This document shows, in pieces, positions 37,219 through 46,290 of a stretch of 64,000 nt of DNA. The stretch covers positions 1-64,000 of the forward strand of contig NZ_JALPNU010000004.1 of NCBI RefSeq assembly GCF_030851345.1, given 5' to 3'. Made by a program: the position numbers and the translations under genes. Source of the DNA: Marinifilum sp. D714 (GTDB taxonomy: Bacteria > Bacteroidota > Bacteroidia > Bacteroidales > Marinifilaceae). Below the pieces are notes generated by a model. That model made no database searches, was not told the origin of the DNA, and saw only the letters and a list, made by a program, of their open reading frames with translations. Positions within the stretch are counted from its first letter, which is position 1; each line of letters opens with the position of its first letter.

Positions 37219-38283
37219 ATGGACGACATTCGAAAGATAATTCACATTGATATGGATGCCTTTTTTGCTTCTGTGGAGCAGAGGGATAATCCTGAATTGC
37301 GCAATAAACCCATAGCGGTTGGAGGTGATGGAGACAGGGGAGTTGTTGCAGCTGCAAGTTACGAAGCTCGTAAGTTTGGAGTTCGTTCCGCAATGCCTTC
37401 AAAAATTGCGAAAAAGCGCTGTCCACATTTAATATTTGTTCGTGGTCGTCATGATCGTTACAAGGAGGTTTCCAACCAGATCATGAGCATTTTTTATGAG
37501 TATACCGATTTGGTTGAACCGCTTTCTATCGATGAGGCATTTTTAGATGTTACTCACAACAAAAAAAATCTGTCTTCAGCGACCTTAATTGCTCAGGAGA
37601 TTAAGGCTCGAATTAAAGAGGAGACTAGCCTGACTGCTTCTGCGGGAATATCGGTAAATAAATTCCTGGCTAAGATTGCTTCGGATGTAAACAAGCCCGA
37701 TGGATTGTTTGTGATTCCTCCCAAGGATATCGAGGGTTTTATCAACGATTTGCAAATCGACAAATTTTACGGAGTCGGTAAAGTTACTGCCGACAAGATG
37801 CACAAACTTGGAATTTTTAGGGGGAAAGATTTAAAAGAAAGAAGTCTTTTGGATTTAAGCCGATTGTTTGGAAAGCATGGAGCCTATTATTACAATATTG
37901 CAAGGGGGATTGATGACAGACCTGTAAACCCAAATCGAATCAGGAAATCGGTTGGAACCGAACATACCTACCGAAATGATTTAATCGATACACAAGAGAT
38001 TAAAAAAGATCTAATGAAAACGACTGAATCGTTGGTTCGCAGATTGGAAAAAAGTGGATTTAGGGGTAGAACCTTAACTTTAAAGCTAAAATATAGTAAC
38101 TTCGAGCAGGAAACGAGAAGCAGAACGTTTTTGCAGGTGCTTGAAGGTGAAGACATGATTCAAAAACTTGCAGAAGAGCTCTTGGATCAGGAACAGCTGA
38201 AAACAAGCATTCGTCTCATAGGATTATCTGTCTCGAACAGAATAGACGAATCTGAACCCATGCAGCTTACAATTGATTTTTAA
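37219..38283 (+). CDS. dinB: DNA polymerase IV (Y family)
   Basis: 354 residues from the ATG at 37219 (MDDIRKIIHIDMDAFFASVE); the upstream TTG at 37183 adds an implausible leader. The catalytic carboxylates are in HIDMDAFFASVEQ and SIDEAFLDVT, with the helix-hairpin-helix region at FYGVGKVTADKMHKLGIFRG and the little-finger domain after it. The C-terminal QLTIDF fits a beta-clamp binding motif. It performs error-prone translesion synthesis. No LexA box was recognised in the short upstream gap. Confidence 0.94.
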   Translation: MDDIRKIIHIDMDAFFASVEQRDNPELRNKPIAVGGDGDRGVVAAASYEARKFGVRSAMPSKIAKKRCPHLIFVRGRHDRYKEVSNQIMSIFYEYTDLVEPLSIDEAFLDVTHNKKNLSSATLIAQEIKARIKEETSLTASAGISVNKFLAKIASDVNKPDGLFVIPPKDIEGFINDLQIDKFYGVGKVTADKMHKLGIFRGKDLKERSLLDLSRLFGKHGAYYYNIARGIDDRPVNPNRIRKSVGTEHTYRNDLIDTQEIKKDLMKTTESLVRRLEKSGFRGRTLTLKLKYSNFEQETRSRTFLQVLEGEDMIQKLAEELLDQEQLKTSIRLIGLSVSNRIDESEPMQLTIDF

Positions 38284-38516
38284 TCAGGTCAATTCAATTG
38301 ATTTTTATTGAAAATCATACCACAATAAACCATTTTATAAATTGTATCAGAGGATATTATTCTGATTGAAGTGTAGTACCATTCTTGCATGATGTCATGT
38401 AAAGGAAGTATAATTGGTATTAAATATGATCTGATATTGTCGATTATTTTAGATGATAATTGAATATTTATAATTTTACCGGTCAATAAAAGACTAAAGT
38501 GTATTTTATTTTTAGC

Positions 38517-39299
38517 ATGAGAAGAAATTTAATCAAATCACTCTTTATTGTTTTGATTGCTTCAGGCTTAAGTTCCTGTGCGGGCAGTTCGAAGCAAACT
38601 ACCGATAAGGTGGAATCACATTACACCATTAATGCTGATCTGGATCAGATATCCGCAAAGGATACTAGCTTAATCAACTTGATCAATTCTTACAAACAAC
38701 AATTGGATGGGGAGATGAATACCATTATTTCGGTGGCTGAAATGGATATGGTAACGGGTAAGCCAGAAGGTTTACTGTCCAACTATCTTGCCGATGCCAT
38801 GTTCGAAATGGGCAACGATTTTTGCAAAGAGAAGCAATTAAAGCATGGGGTTGATGTGGCTTTGATGAACATGGGAGGAATTAGAACTTCACTATCGAAG
38901 GGTGAAATATCTACCGGAAGGGTATACGAAATGTTGCCTTTTAAAAACAAGTTGGTAATTGTTGGAATGGAAGGAAAGCAGCTGGTCGAATTGTTTCAAC
39001 GCGTTGCTTACTTTGGTGGCGAAGGCATAAGTGGAGCGAAAATGGGCATTAAAGACAGAAAAGCAGTAAACATTCTTGTGAATGGAAAGCCTGTTGAGCC
39101 TACGAAAATATATCATGTAATGAGTGTTGACTACCTGGTAAATGGCGGCGGCGGTTTTACTGCCTTTGAACAACGCAAAACATTCCGACACATGCACCGA
39201 TTATTGCGTTCGGAAATCATTAAATACATGAGTGAGAAGCACAAAAAAGGAGAAAAAGTATCGGCTAAACTAGATGGGAGGATTTACAATGTGGAATAG
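38517..39299 (+). CDS. 5'-nucleotidase C-terminal domain lipoprotein
   Basis: 260 residues from the ATG at 38517. Lipoprotein signal (LIASGLSSC, Cys 21). The mature protein is only the substrate-binding C-terminal domain of UshA-type 5'-nucleotidases: NYLADAMFEMGND, ALMNMGGIRTSL, VYEMLPFKNKLV and DYLVNGGGGFTAFEQ. The catalytic metallophosphoesterase domain is on the next gene, which overlaps this one by 11 bp. The two presumably assemble or cooperate in the periplasm to dephosphorylate nucleotides. Confidence 0.88.
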   Translation: MRRNLIKSLFIVLIASGLSSCAGSSKQTTDKVESHYTINADLDQISAKDTSLINLINSYKQQLDGEMNTIISVAEMDMVTGKPEGLLSNYLADAMFEMGNDFCKEKQLKHGVDVALMNMGGIRTSLSKGEISTGRVYEMLPFKNKLVIVGMEGKQLVELFQRVAYFGGEGISGAKMGIKDRKAVNILVNGKPVEPTKIYHVMSVDYLVNGGGGFTAFEQRKTFRHMHRLLRSEIIKYMSEKHKKGEKVSAKLDGRIYNVE

Positions 39300-40221
39300 A
39301 AGGGAATTTATTACGAAATTGGGTTTAACCGGGGCATTTTTAAGCAGCGGATTGTTTACCAAATCACTTTTTGCAGCTTCGAACAGCAAGCATAAAATTA
39401 CCTTATTGCATACAAATGATTTGCATTCTCGCATTGAACCATTTCCGAAAAAAGATCCAAAATATGGTGGACTGGGAGGTTTTGCCCGATTAAATGCTTT
39501 GGTGAAAAAGGTAAGAAGAGAAGAGGAGCATGTGTTGTTATTGGATTGTGGCGATGTTTATCAGGGAACGCCATATTTTAACTTCTTTAAAGGAGAGGCA
39601 GAATACAAGCTGATGTCGAAAATTGGTTACGATGCCGGTAATATTGGAAACCACGAGTTCGACAATGGTATTAAGGGGATTACTTCGCAGATAAAGAATC
39701 GTAATTTTCCTTTGCTAAATGCCAATTACGATTTTGGTGGTACCGATTTGGAAGGTAAAATTCCTCCATACCAGATCTTCGAAAAGGGAGAGCTTAAGAT
39801 TGGGGTTTTTGGTCTTGGTGTTGATCTTACTGCTTATGTAGAGCCTCACAATCGTGAAACAATTAGTTATATCGATCCGGTAGATGTGACTAAAGATATG
39901 GTTCGAATCCTGAAAGAAGAGAACAATTGCGATTTGGTAGTTTGTCTATCGCACATGGGGCATACCAGCAATATTGGTGAAGATTGCGATATGGAATTTG
40001 CCAAGCAAACCAGTGGTATTGATGTAATTTTAGGGGGGCACTCACATACCTTATTGGAGAAACCAGAAAAAGTGAAAAACCTGGATGGCGAAGAGGTAAT
40101 TATCAACCAGGTTGGATGGGCTGGAATTGCTTTGGGAAGAATCGATTTTTATATCGATAAGAAAAAGCAAACCAAATTGGCAGCTTCACAATTGATGAAA
40201 GTAGATGGAAGGTTAGCCTGA
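39289..40221 (+). CDS. 5'-nucleotidase N-terminal metallophosphoesterase, Tat-exported
   Basis: 310 residues from the ATG at 39289, chosen because gggagga lies 6 nt upstream; the frame's first ATG (39274) is less well placed. N-terminal twin-arginine signal NRREFITKLG followed by a hydrophobic stretch. Metal ligands of the UshA catalytic domain: LLHTNDLHSR, LLLDCGDVYQGTPY, GNIGNHEFDNG, CLSHMGH and LGGHSHTLLE. It lacks the C-terminal nucleotide-binding domain, which is encoded by the overlapping upstream gene. Tat export suggests metal loading in the cytoplasm before secretion. Confidence 0.9.
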   Translation: MWNRREFITKLGLTGAFLSSGLFTKSLFAASNSKHKITLLHTNDLHSRIEPFPKKDPKYGGLGGFARLNALVKKVRREEEHVLLLDCGDVYQGTPYFNFFKGEAEYKLMSKIGYDAGNIGNHEFDNGIKGITSQIKNRNFPLLNANYDFGGTDLEGKIPPYQIFEKGELKIGVFGLGVDLTAYVEPHNRETISYIDPVDVTKDMVRILKEENNCDLVVCLSHMGHTSNIGEDCDMEFAKQTSGIDVILGGHSHTLLEKPEKVKNLDGEEVIINQVGWAGIALGRIDFYIDKKKQTKLAASQLMKVDGRLA

Positions 40222-40332
40222 TATCGATTCATTTTTGATTCCGAATTTGATCGGGATGACACTATACCTCAGTCATATTGAAAAAGAAATGGTATAAAAT
40301 TATTATTTTTGGGGTTTTGACTATCAGATCGT

Positions 40333-41211
40333 ATGAAAAAGTTTGAGTTAAATAAATCGAATTGGGCCGAAACCGAAGGGTGGCTATCCATTGCAGGAAA
40401 TATTGTACTCTTTATTTTAAAGTATTGGGCCGGATTGGTTACCGGGTCAATTGCCATTATTGCTGATGCATGGCATACCTTGTCTGATAGTTTAAGCTCT
40501 GTTATTGTATTAATTGGAGCAAAAATTTCTAAAAAACCTGCCGACGAAGATCATCCTTTCGGACACGGCAGGGCAGATTTAATTAGCGCCTTTATTATTG
40601 GGATTCTGTTGCTGCTGGTAGCCTTCGATTTCGTATTAGAATCTTATCATACCTTGAAAAGTGGTGAATCATCGCAATTTGGAACCATTGCCATTGTGGT
40701 AATGATTGTTTCCGTTGTGGTGAAGGAAGCCCTTGCGCAGTTTGCCTTTTATGGTGCTCGCAAAACCAATTCGAAAGTTCTAAAGGCCGATGGTTGGCAC
40801 CACCGTAGCGATGCCATATCCTCATTTGTTATTTTGGCAGGTATTTTTGTGGGGAAATATTTCTGGTGGATTGATGGTGCATTGGGGATGATTGTTGCCT
40901 TTATGATTGGCTATGCAGCCTACGAAATCATCAGGGATTCCATTCATTCCATTTTGGGTGAAAGTCCCGATCAGAAACTGTTAGACGATCTGAAGAAAAC
41001 TTGTGAGGAGATTTATCCACATGCCATTAATCCGCATCATTTTCATGTTCACAACTATGGTGATCATACCGAGATTACCTTCCATATCAAATTGCCACAC
41101 GATATGTCCATTAAAACTGGGCACGACATTTCTACCGAAATCGAGAAGGAAATCAAAAGAAAATATGGATTCGTGGCTACCATTCATATTGAGCCTCGGG
41201 ATCATGTGTAG
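40333..41211 (+). CDS. Cation diffusion facilitator (CDF) transporter
   Basis: 292 residues. Six membrane helices carry the two metal sites of CDF proteins: ADAWHTLSDSLSS (about residue 51) and DGWHHRSDAISSF (about 152), plus PADEDHPFGHGRADL in the loop. The cytoplasmic C-terminal dimerisation domain is present (PHHFHVHNYGDHTEITFHIK, His-rich). The H-x3-D and H-x3-D ligands suggest Zn2+, Fe2+ or Cd2+ export by proton antiport. No metal-responsive regulator is adjacent. Confidence 0.93.
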   Translation: MKKFELNKSNWAETEGWLSIAGNIVLFILKYWAGLVTGSIAIIADAWHTLSDSLSSVIVLIGAKISKKPADEDHPFGHGRADLISAFIIGILLLLVAFDFVLESYHTLKSGESSQFGTIAIVVMIVSVVVKEALAQFAFYGARKTNSKVLKADGWHHRSDAISSFVILAGIFVGKYFWWIDGALGMIVAFMIGYAAYEIIRDSIHSILGESPDQKLLDDLKKTCEEIYPHAINPHHFHVHNYGDHTEITFHIKLPHDMSIKTGHDISTEIEKEIKRKYGFVATIHIEPRDHV

Positions 41212-41270
41212 GGTGATTATGTGATGTTATTTTTGGGATCGGGAGGAAGGTCCTCAAGGCCAAGATTAAA

Positions 41271-41384
41271 CACCTCATCCCCCTGTCGGGACCTTCTCCT
41301 CTAGGAGAAGGAAAACAATCAATAGACCATATGCCAAGAATTCAGCAGCGGCTAGCTTTCTCTCCTCGGGAGAGGATTGAGGTG
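41271..41384. repeat. Compound palindromic repeat element
   Basis: Outer arms 41271-41280 (cacctcatcc) and 41374-41384 (ggattgaggtg) are inverted copies with one extra base. Inside are two tight hairpins: ccttctcct-ct-aggagaagg (41292-41311) and ctctcc-tcg-ggagag (41360-41374). This is the layout of REP/BIME-like mosaic elements. It lies between two plus-strand genes and could act as a terminator or mRNA stabiliser. Confidence 0.7.
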
Positions 41385-41480
41385 AGTTGAATAAGGAAAA
41401 ACGGAGGTACTATCATTTATTAGTATAGCGTTCTTCCCAATAATTTCTTACTTTCATGTCCTTACTCTACAACACAAATT

Positions 41481-42062
41481 ATGGAATTAAAGGAAGGACT
41501 AATAAAGGATTCCTACGAGCTAATTATTAAGGAACTGCAATCTATTGTAACCATTTTTTATCTCTTTTTGGTAGGAATGGGAATGCTGTTTAAGCATCAA
41601 AAATTTTCAGAATTTGGCATTAATATTTTTCAGTATGCCGATATATTCGATTTCTTGATTGCACCCTTTCAGGATTACATTATTGTCCTGTTTACCATGG
41701 CTTCGCTCACATTTATTTACCTGCTTTTCAAGCTTGATAGTTATTGGGAGAGAAAGTGTCCCAGAATGTATTACCTGTTTTCGCTTGGATTAAGTAGAAA
41801 GTCATGGCACAGAGCCTATAAAATTCTAACTTTTACAATAGCTCTAATTGCTTACCTGTATTTTGCTGCCGACTTTTACGGACGACTTTTTCGTTCTACC
41901 ATAAACAGGAAGGAGAAATATACCATTCATTATACTGATGATAAAATCATTAGTGGTAAGCTTATTGGCAAAACCAACAATGTTATTTTTATTTGGGAGA
42001 ACAAAAAGGTTAAAATCCTTCCGATTACCGATTCGATTCGCGAGATGGAGATTGAGGATTGA
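41481..42062 (+). CDS. Hypothetical membrane protein, 193 aa
   Basis: Not recognised. Three membrane helices are visible (about 22-37, 64-82 and 112-130), followed by a soluble C-terminal domain of about 60 residues with strand-rich sequence (KYTIHYTDDKIISGKLIGKT, VIFIWENKKVKILPI) that could be a small beta-domain. No signal peptide, cysteine motif or catalytic motif. Monocistronic, flanked on both sides by hairpin repeats. Confidence 0.65.
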   Translation: MELKEGLIKDSYELIIKELQSIVTIFYLFLVGMGMLFKHQKFSEFGINIFQYADIFDFLIAPFQDYIIVLFTMASLTFIYLLFKLDSYWERKCPRMYYLFSLGLSRKSWHRAYKILTFTIALIAYLYFAADFYGRLFRSTINRKEKYTIHYTDDKIISGKLIGKTNNVIFIWENKKVKILPITDSIREMEIED

Positions 42063-42080
42063 AAAATCCCAAACCCACAA

Positions 42081-42103
42081 CCTGTGAATTACAAATTCAC
42101 AGG
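42081..42103. repeat. REP-like hairpin 1
   Basis: Perfect 10-bp stem cctgtgaatt / aattcacagg with a 3-nt loop, directly after the hypothetical membrane gene. One of three such hairpins in the 343-bp gap 42063-42405, with no gene between. Confidence 0.8.
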
Positions 42104-42135
42104 AGCAAGTCGGCATTGTTTTGAATTTCTGCTAG

Positions 42136-42154
42136 CCCTGATTTGCAATCAGGG
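42136..42154. repeat. REP-like hairpin 2
   Basis: ccctgatt-tgc-aatcaggg, perfect 8-bp stem. Its 19-nt core matches the hairpin at 61566-61584 at 17 of 19 positions, so it belongs to a dispersed family. Confidence 0.8.
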
Positions 42155-42270
42155 TTCATAGAGTAAAAGGATTTCCAATCCCAAAAGAAACAATGAGAGA
42201 GTTATGGTATAATCTATCTATCATCTTTGAGATGCTTGCTATTTGGTTTGTAACATGAGTTCAATTTAAT

Positions 42271-42290
42271 CCTTGGATTAAAATCCAAGG
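42271..42290. repeat. REP-like hairpin 3
   Basis: ccttggatt-aa-aatccaagg, perfect 9-bp stem, same design (CC...ATT / AAT...GG) as the two hairpins upstream. Confidence 0.75.
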
Positions 42291-42405
42291 CAAAGGGATT
42301 AATTTAGCACAATCCATTTCCATATTCTTTGCTTTAGAGGGCATTTATTGAAAATTAGGGAAGTAGGTTAATTTTGCGTCCTTTGCGAGAAACTTTACGA
42401 GAACC

Positions 42406-43362
42406 TTATTTCGCCACCTCTTTCTGTACAGCAAGCGCTTTTTTCTTTTTCTCTTTCGAGAAAAACACCGCAGTAACCGCACCACCAAGTACCAAAACCG
42501 CACCAATTATAGAGTAAGGTGTCATGCTTTCGGGCTGTATCCAGCTTACCTGAAGGTAGGTAAGAACCGACATGGCAATTAGGGTAATAATTGGGTTAAG
42601 CGTTACAATAATGCTCACCTTGTAGGCCTCGGTATATTTAAATGCTAGGGCAATAGATCCGTAGGCAACCAAAGTGTTTAAACCAAGGAATACCACAATG
42701 GCCCAGGTTTTAAAATCCAATCCCTGGAAAGCAGAAAAATCGGCCAAAGGTGTGTAAATCAAAGCTGGAATTCCATACAAAACCATATTCAAAACCTGCG
42801 CAGGATGTTGTTGTACCAATTTCTTTTGCAAAACGGCATACAGTACCCATGTGACTGCTCCTAACTCAACCCAGAAAAATCCAAGGTTAAAAGCATTGGT
42901 ATCGTGAATGAAGCTTTGCAGTTGGGTGCGGTAAAATAGGAACAAACCAATGCCGGCAATTCCAAAGCCGATCATCTGTTTTAGGTTCAGCTTTTCCTTA
43001 AAGAAAAGAACTCCTGCCAGTGCCAGCATTATTGGACCGCTTTGTATAATAATTTGTGCATTGCTTGGGCTCGTGTAGTTCAGACCTTTTAGGAAACCAA
43101 CGTAATTTACACCCAAGCCAATTGCGGCAAATATTAGCAAAAGAGGAGGCCGCTTGATAATGTATAACTGCTTGCGATCGGTTATCAGGTAGTAGATGAA
43201 TAGTACCAAAAAGGCAAAAGAGAATCGGAACCATACAATGCTTATGGGATCGATATCCTTAAGGGCTACCTTTAAAAAAATAGGAAGAAAACCCCATAAA
43301 AATGCAGTGACCATAGCGTAAAGTACTCCCTTGTAATTACTTGAAGAAGCAATTGAGTTCAT
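42406..43362 (-). CDS. DMT superfamily (EamA) transporter
   Basis: 318 residues with ten membrane helices in two EamA repeats: LYAMVTAFLWGFLPIFLKVA, then PIMLALAGVLFFKEKLNLKQ in the first, and GAVTWVLYAVLQKK to YSIIGAVLVLGGAVTAVFFS in the second. The tail is basic (KEKKKKALAV), as expected for the inside. Such proteins move metabolites or amino acids, often as exporters. Substrate unknown. No clear terminator. Confidence 0.9.
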   Translation of the reverse strand: MNSIASSSNYKGVLYAMVTAFLWGFLPIFLKVALKDIDPISIVWFRFSFAFLVLFIYYLITDRKQLYIIKRPPLLLIFAAIGLGVNYVGFLKGLNYTSPSNAQIIIQSGPIMLALAGVLFFKEKLNLKQMIGFGIAGIGLFLFYRTQLQSFIHDTNAFNLGFFWVELGAVTWVLYAVLQKKLVQQHPAQVLNMVLYGIPALIYTPLADFSAFQGLDFKTWAIVVFLGLNTLVAYGSIALAFKYTEAYKVSIIVTLNPIITLIAMSVLTYLQVSWIQPESMTPYSIIGAVLVLGGAVTAVFFSKEKKKKALAVQKEVAK

Positions 43363-43651
43363 TATTTTCTTTATTTAGAATGAATAAAAGCAATCAAAAG
43401 TAGAAAAAAAATGATTCGCTGATACTCCTAGATGAAAAAATAACAGGAAAGTAACATGCAGATTTTCAGGAGGCTGTTTTGAAATGAAATAATCCATCAG
43501 CATTCAGCTGTCAGCCATCAGCAAATAAATATCATAAGTTTATAAACCAAGAACTCTAAATAGACTGCAACTCTTGTCGTTTGTTGTCTAATGAAAATCC
43601 TGTGTGCTGTGTCGGACAATAGCTGTTAGCTGAATGCAGATTGCTATCTTT

Positions 43652-44347
43652 TTAGGGCAACTGAAAAGAAACAAATCCCAATGCCTTCCATACCTCTACC
43701 ACTTGATTCAGGCTTACTTCGAAGGATAGGTATTCTTTGTTATCGGAGTTCAATAACAATTGATTGTTGTCGAAATCCTTTACCACGCGTTTGTACACAA
43801 TGCCATCGTCGGTAGTTATCACGATGTGGCTGGTGTTGTCCTTAATCAACTCCCAATCTTGCAAATACTCGCAAATGATGTACGATCCTGCAGGTACTGG
43901 CAGCATACTTTCTCCCTCAATTTGGAATGCACGGTAGGTTTTGTTTTCCGATAGTTCGGTAAATGGCATTCTAAAATTTGGCAGCTCGCTGATAAATTCC
44001 GCATCCGAGTGTCCATTCAAATATCCGGCTGCAGCTTTAACCGGAACCAGGGAAATCATTTCGTCGTTCTTCTCATCCACCAAAATGGGAAGAATTCTCA
44101 AGTTTTCACCTTTCGTGTCTTGCTTCTTTTCCTTCTCTGCTTGCTCTATATCCGATTTCACCAACTCATCAAGGTTGCGGTTGAAGTAATCGGAATATTT
44201 TAAAAGTGTAGATATTTTGGGTGTACTTTTTCTTTGTTCATAAGAGCTAATTGATGAGGCTCCAATTCCTATTCGTGCAGAAAGTCTGCTTTGCGATAGT
44301 CTTTTTCTTATGCGTAAGTGTTTAAGGTTCTTATTTAGATTTTTCAT
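43652..44347 (-). CDS. LexA/CI-like repressor: HTH_XRE plus S24 peptidase domain
   Basis: 231 residues from the ATG at 44347 (MKNLNKNLKHLRIRKRLSQS); the frame extends further upstream with an unlikely leader. N-terminal XRE helix-turn-helix (LSARIGIGASSISSYEQRKS), a charged linker, then an S24 domain with an Ala-Gly cleavage site (KAAAGY), the nucleophilic Ser in EGESMLPVP and the Lys in VYKRVVK. Such repressors can self-cleave upon RecA activation, so it may control a stress or DNA-damage response. It is divergent from the aldehyde dehydrogenase gene, its likely target, with an inverted repeat in the shared 157-bp gap. Confidence 0.87.
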   Translation of the reverse strand: MKNLNKNLKHLRIRKRLSQSRLSARIGIGASSISSYEQRKSTPKISTLLKYSDYFNRNLDELVKSDIEQAEKEKKQDTKGENLRILPILVDEKNDEMISLVPVKAAAGYLNGHSDAEFISELPNFRMPFTELSENKTYRAFQIEGESMLPVPAGSYIICEYLQDWELIKDNTSHIVITTDDGIVYKRVVKDFDNNQLLLNSDNKEYLSFEVSLNQVVEVWKALGFVSFQLP

Positions 44348-44419
44348 GAAATTTCTGTGTGTGAATTTTGAGAACAACAAAAGTAGTGCTTTGAAGCTTT
44401 CTTTCAGCGATTTTATGAC

Positions 44420-44456
44420 ATTAAAGCATTTAAAAATTGATATGGTGAGCTTTAAT
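44420..44456. promoter_or_regulatory. Candidate operator (inverted repeat) in the divergent promoter region
   Basis: attaaagc (44420-44427) and gctttaat (44449-44456) form an exact 8-bp inverted repeat with a 21-nt spacer, between the LexA-like gene and the aldehyde dehydrogenase gene. The arms are two helical turns apart, as for an XRE dimer pair. Purely positional evidence. Confidence 0.4.
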
Positions 44457-44504
44457 CAGGACAAAAACTTGTATTTTGTGTAGGCAAAAATTTAAACACA
44501 CACT

Positions 44505-45896
44505 ATGAACACAATAAAAGTAAATTCACCATTTGATGGCAGATTGATCAAAGAGATTCCTTTGCTCAACAGTCAACAAGTGGAAGAGAAAATAGCAAAT
44601 GCATATGCCCTTTTTCAGGATAAATCGAGATGGTTAAAACCTTATGAGCGTATCGCGATTTTGGAGAAAACCAAAGCCATTATGCAAATGCGAGTAGAGG
44701 AATTGACCAAAATTGCCGCTGCCGAGGGAGGTAAGCCACATCAGGATAGTAAGGTTGAAGTACTTCGTGCCATAAATGGAGTGCAGTTGGCTATTGAGCA
44801 CATAGGCCAAATGAAAGGCGAGCAAATTCCAATGGGAACTACTGCGGCATCCATAAACCGTTGGGGATTTACCATGCGCGAACCCATTGGAGTGGTTTTG
44901 AGTATTAGTGCTTTTAATCATCCTTTGAATTTAGCAGTTCATCAGGTAATTCCTGCTTTTGCAGTAGGTTGTCCTGTTTTAATTAAGCCTGCTACCAGTA
45001 CGCCAATGTCGGCAATCGAATTGGTGAAAATGATGAAGGAAGCTGGTTTGCCTGCCGATTGGGCCGAGGTAGTAGTTTGCGATAGAACCAATGCAGAGAA
45101 TTTGGTGAAGGATGAGCGAGTAAATTATCTGTCTTTTATTGGTTCTGCTGAGGTAGGTTGGAGCTTGCGTTCGAAATTGGCTGCAGGAACTCGTTGTGCC
45201 TTGGAGCATGGAGGATCGGCACCTGTAATTGTAGAATCGGATGCCAATATGGAGGAAACCATTCCTGCTTTGGCCAAAGGCGGATTTTACCATGCTGGCC
45301 AGGTTTGTGTATCGGTACAGCGCGTTTTTGTTCAGGAAAAAGTTGTGGATCAGTTCTGCAATCAATTGGTTAAGATTGCCAAAAATTTGAAAGTGGGAGA
45401 TCCTTTGGATCCACAAACAGAAGTAGGGCCACTAATTGAAACCTACGAGGTAGATCGTGTTGACCAATGGGTACAAGAAGCCATAGCCGATGGAGCGAAA
45501 TTGTTATGTGGGGGGAATAAAATATCCGAAACTTGTTATGAACCAACAGTGCTGTTGAATGCTTGTCAAACTTCTAAGGTGTCGCAATTAGAGGTGTTCG
45601 GACCTGTAGTTTGTGTTTACAGCTATAAAGACATGCAAGAGGCAATTGATTTATCAAATTCATTGCCACTGGCATTTCAGTCGGCGGTGTTTACTTCAGA
45701 TATCAATAAAGCTTTGAATGCGGTAAATCAATTCAATGCTGCAACCGTAACCGTTAATGATCATACCGCATTTCGTGTGGATTGGATGCCATTTGGAGGA
45801 AGAGATGCTTCTGGAATTGGTGTAGGTGGAATACCTTATTCAATGCACGAAATGACAAGAGAGAAATTGATGGTGATCAAATCAAGTAAGATTTAG
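44505..45896 (+). CDS. NAD(P)-dependent aldehyde dehydrogenase
   Basis: 463 residues of the ALDH superfamily. Catalytic Cys 268 in GQVCVSVQRV, general base Glu 234 in ALEHGGSAP, and the coenzyme-binding FIGSAEVGWSLR. N-terminal oligomerisation region (KVNSPFDGRLIKEIPLLNSQ). Close to the glyceraldehyde/lactaldehyde/phosphonoacetaldehyde-type subgroup; exact substrate not decidable. Divergent from the LexA-like regulator. Confidence 0.9.
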   Translation: MNTIKVNSPFDGRLIKEIPLLNSQQVEEKIANAYALFQDKSRWLKPYERIAILEKTKAIMQMRVEELTKIAAAEGGKPHQDSKVEVLRAINGVQLAIEHIGQMKGEQIPMGTTAASINRWGFTMREPIGVVLSISAFNHPLNLAVHQVIPAFAVGCPVLIKPATSTPMSAIELVKMMKEAGLPADWAEVVVCDRTNAENLVKDERVNYLSFIGSAEVGWSLRSKLAAGTRCALEHGGSAPVIVESDANMEETIPALAKGGFYHAGQVCVSVQRVFVQEKVVDQFCNQLVKIAKNLKVGDPLDPQTEVGPLIETYEVDRVDQWVQEAIADGAKLLCGGNKISETCYEPTVLLNACQTSKVSQLEVFGPVVCVYSYKDMQEAIDLSNSLPLAFQSAVFTSDINKALNAVNQFNAATVTVNDHTAFRVDWMPFGGRDASGIGVGGIPYSMHEMTREKLMVIKSSKI

Positions 45897-46200
45897 CATC
45901 GTGGGTTAAATTGCATTTTGAGATTATTAAAATTAAATGCGTTAATCCATTTTCATACTGGTTCGTAATAGTTCGCAGGTTTAATTATGATGATTGCTTT
46001 CATCATGAGTTGTGCTATTGCGAGATGTATGAATTGAAATCAATCTCTGAGAACATAGATTAATAGGAGTTCTGGAGAAAATGAATTTGAAGGTTAAATC
46101 AGTGTTAATCCATCATTATATATTAAGTGATGAGTGAAAACACCTAGGTAAATTGGGTGAAAAAGTGCGCAAGCAAAGACATCTCCTAATTAATTTATAC
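45897..46200. other. Intergenic stretch without recognisable features
   Basis: About 300 bp after the aldehyde dehydrogenase gene. No reading frame, terminator or strong repeat was found. Confidence 0.4.
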
Positions 46201-46258
46201 TATCTTTGTGTGTTGTTGGATAAACTGATAAAAGTCATTATATTAATGACACCTTATC
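46201..46258 (+). promoter_or_regulatory. Promoter element and palindromic operator of the LacI gene
   Basis: TATCTTTG (46201-46208) matches the Bacteroidota -7 element TAnnTTTG; no clear -33 element. About 25 nt downstream is a palindrome, gtcatta-tat-taatgac (46234-46250), extended outward by gataa (46227-46231) and ttatc (46254-46258). Position and symmetry fit an autoregulatory LacI operator. Confidence 0.5.
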
Positions 46259-46290
46259 TGATTTATTGAAATAAGATTAAAATTTGTACT

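Noticed and set aside
39901-39915. ggttcgaatcc-like string as part of a tRNA T-arm
   Set aside because: It is inside the metallophosphoesterase frame and no tRNA cloverleaf surrounds it.
41271-41384. CRISPR-like repeat
   Set aside because: The units are inverted, not direct repeats with spacers, and no cas gene is in the window.
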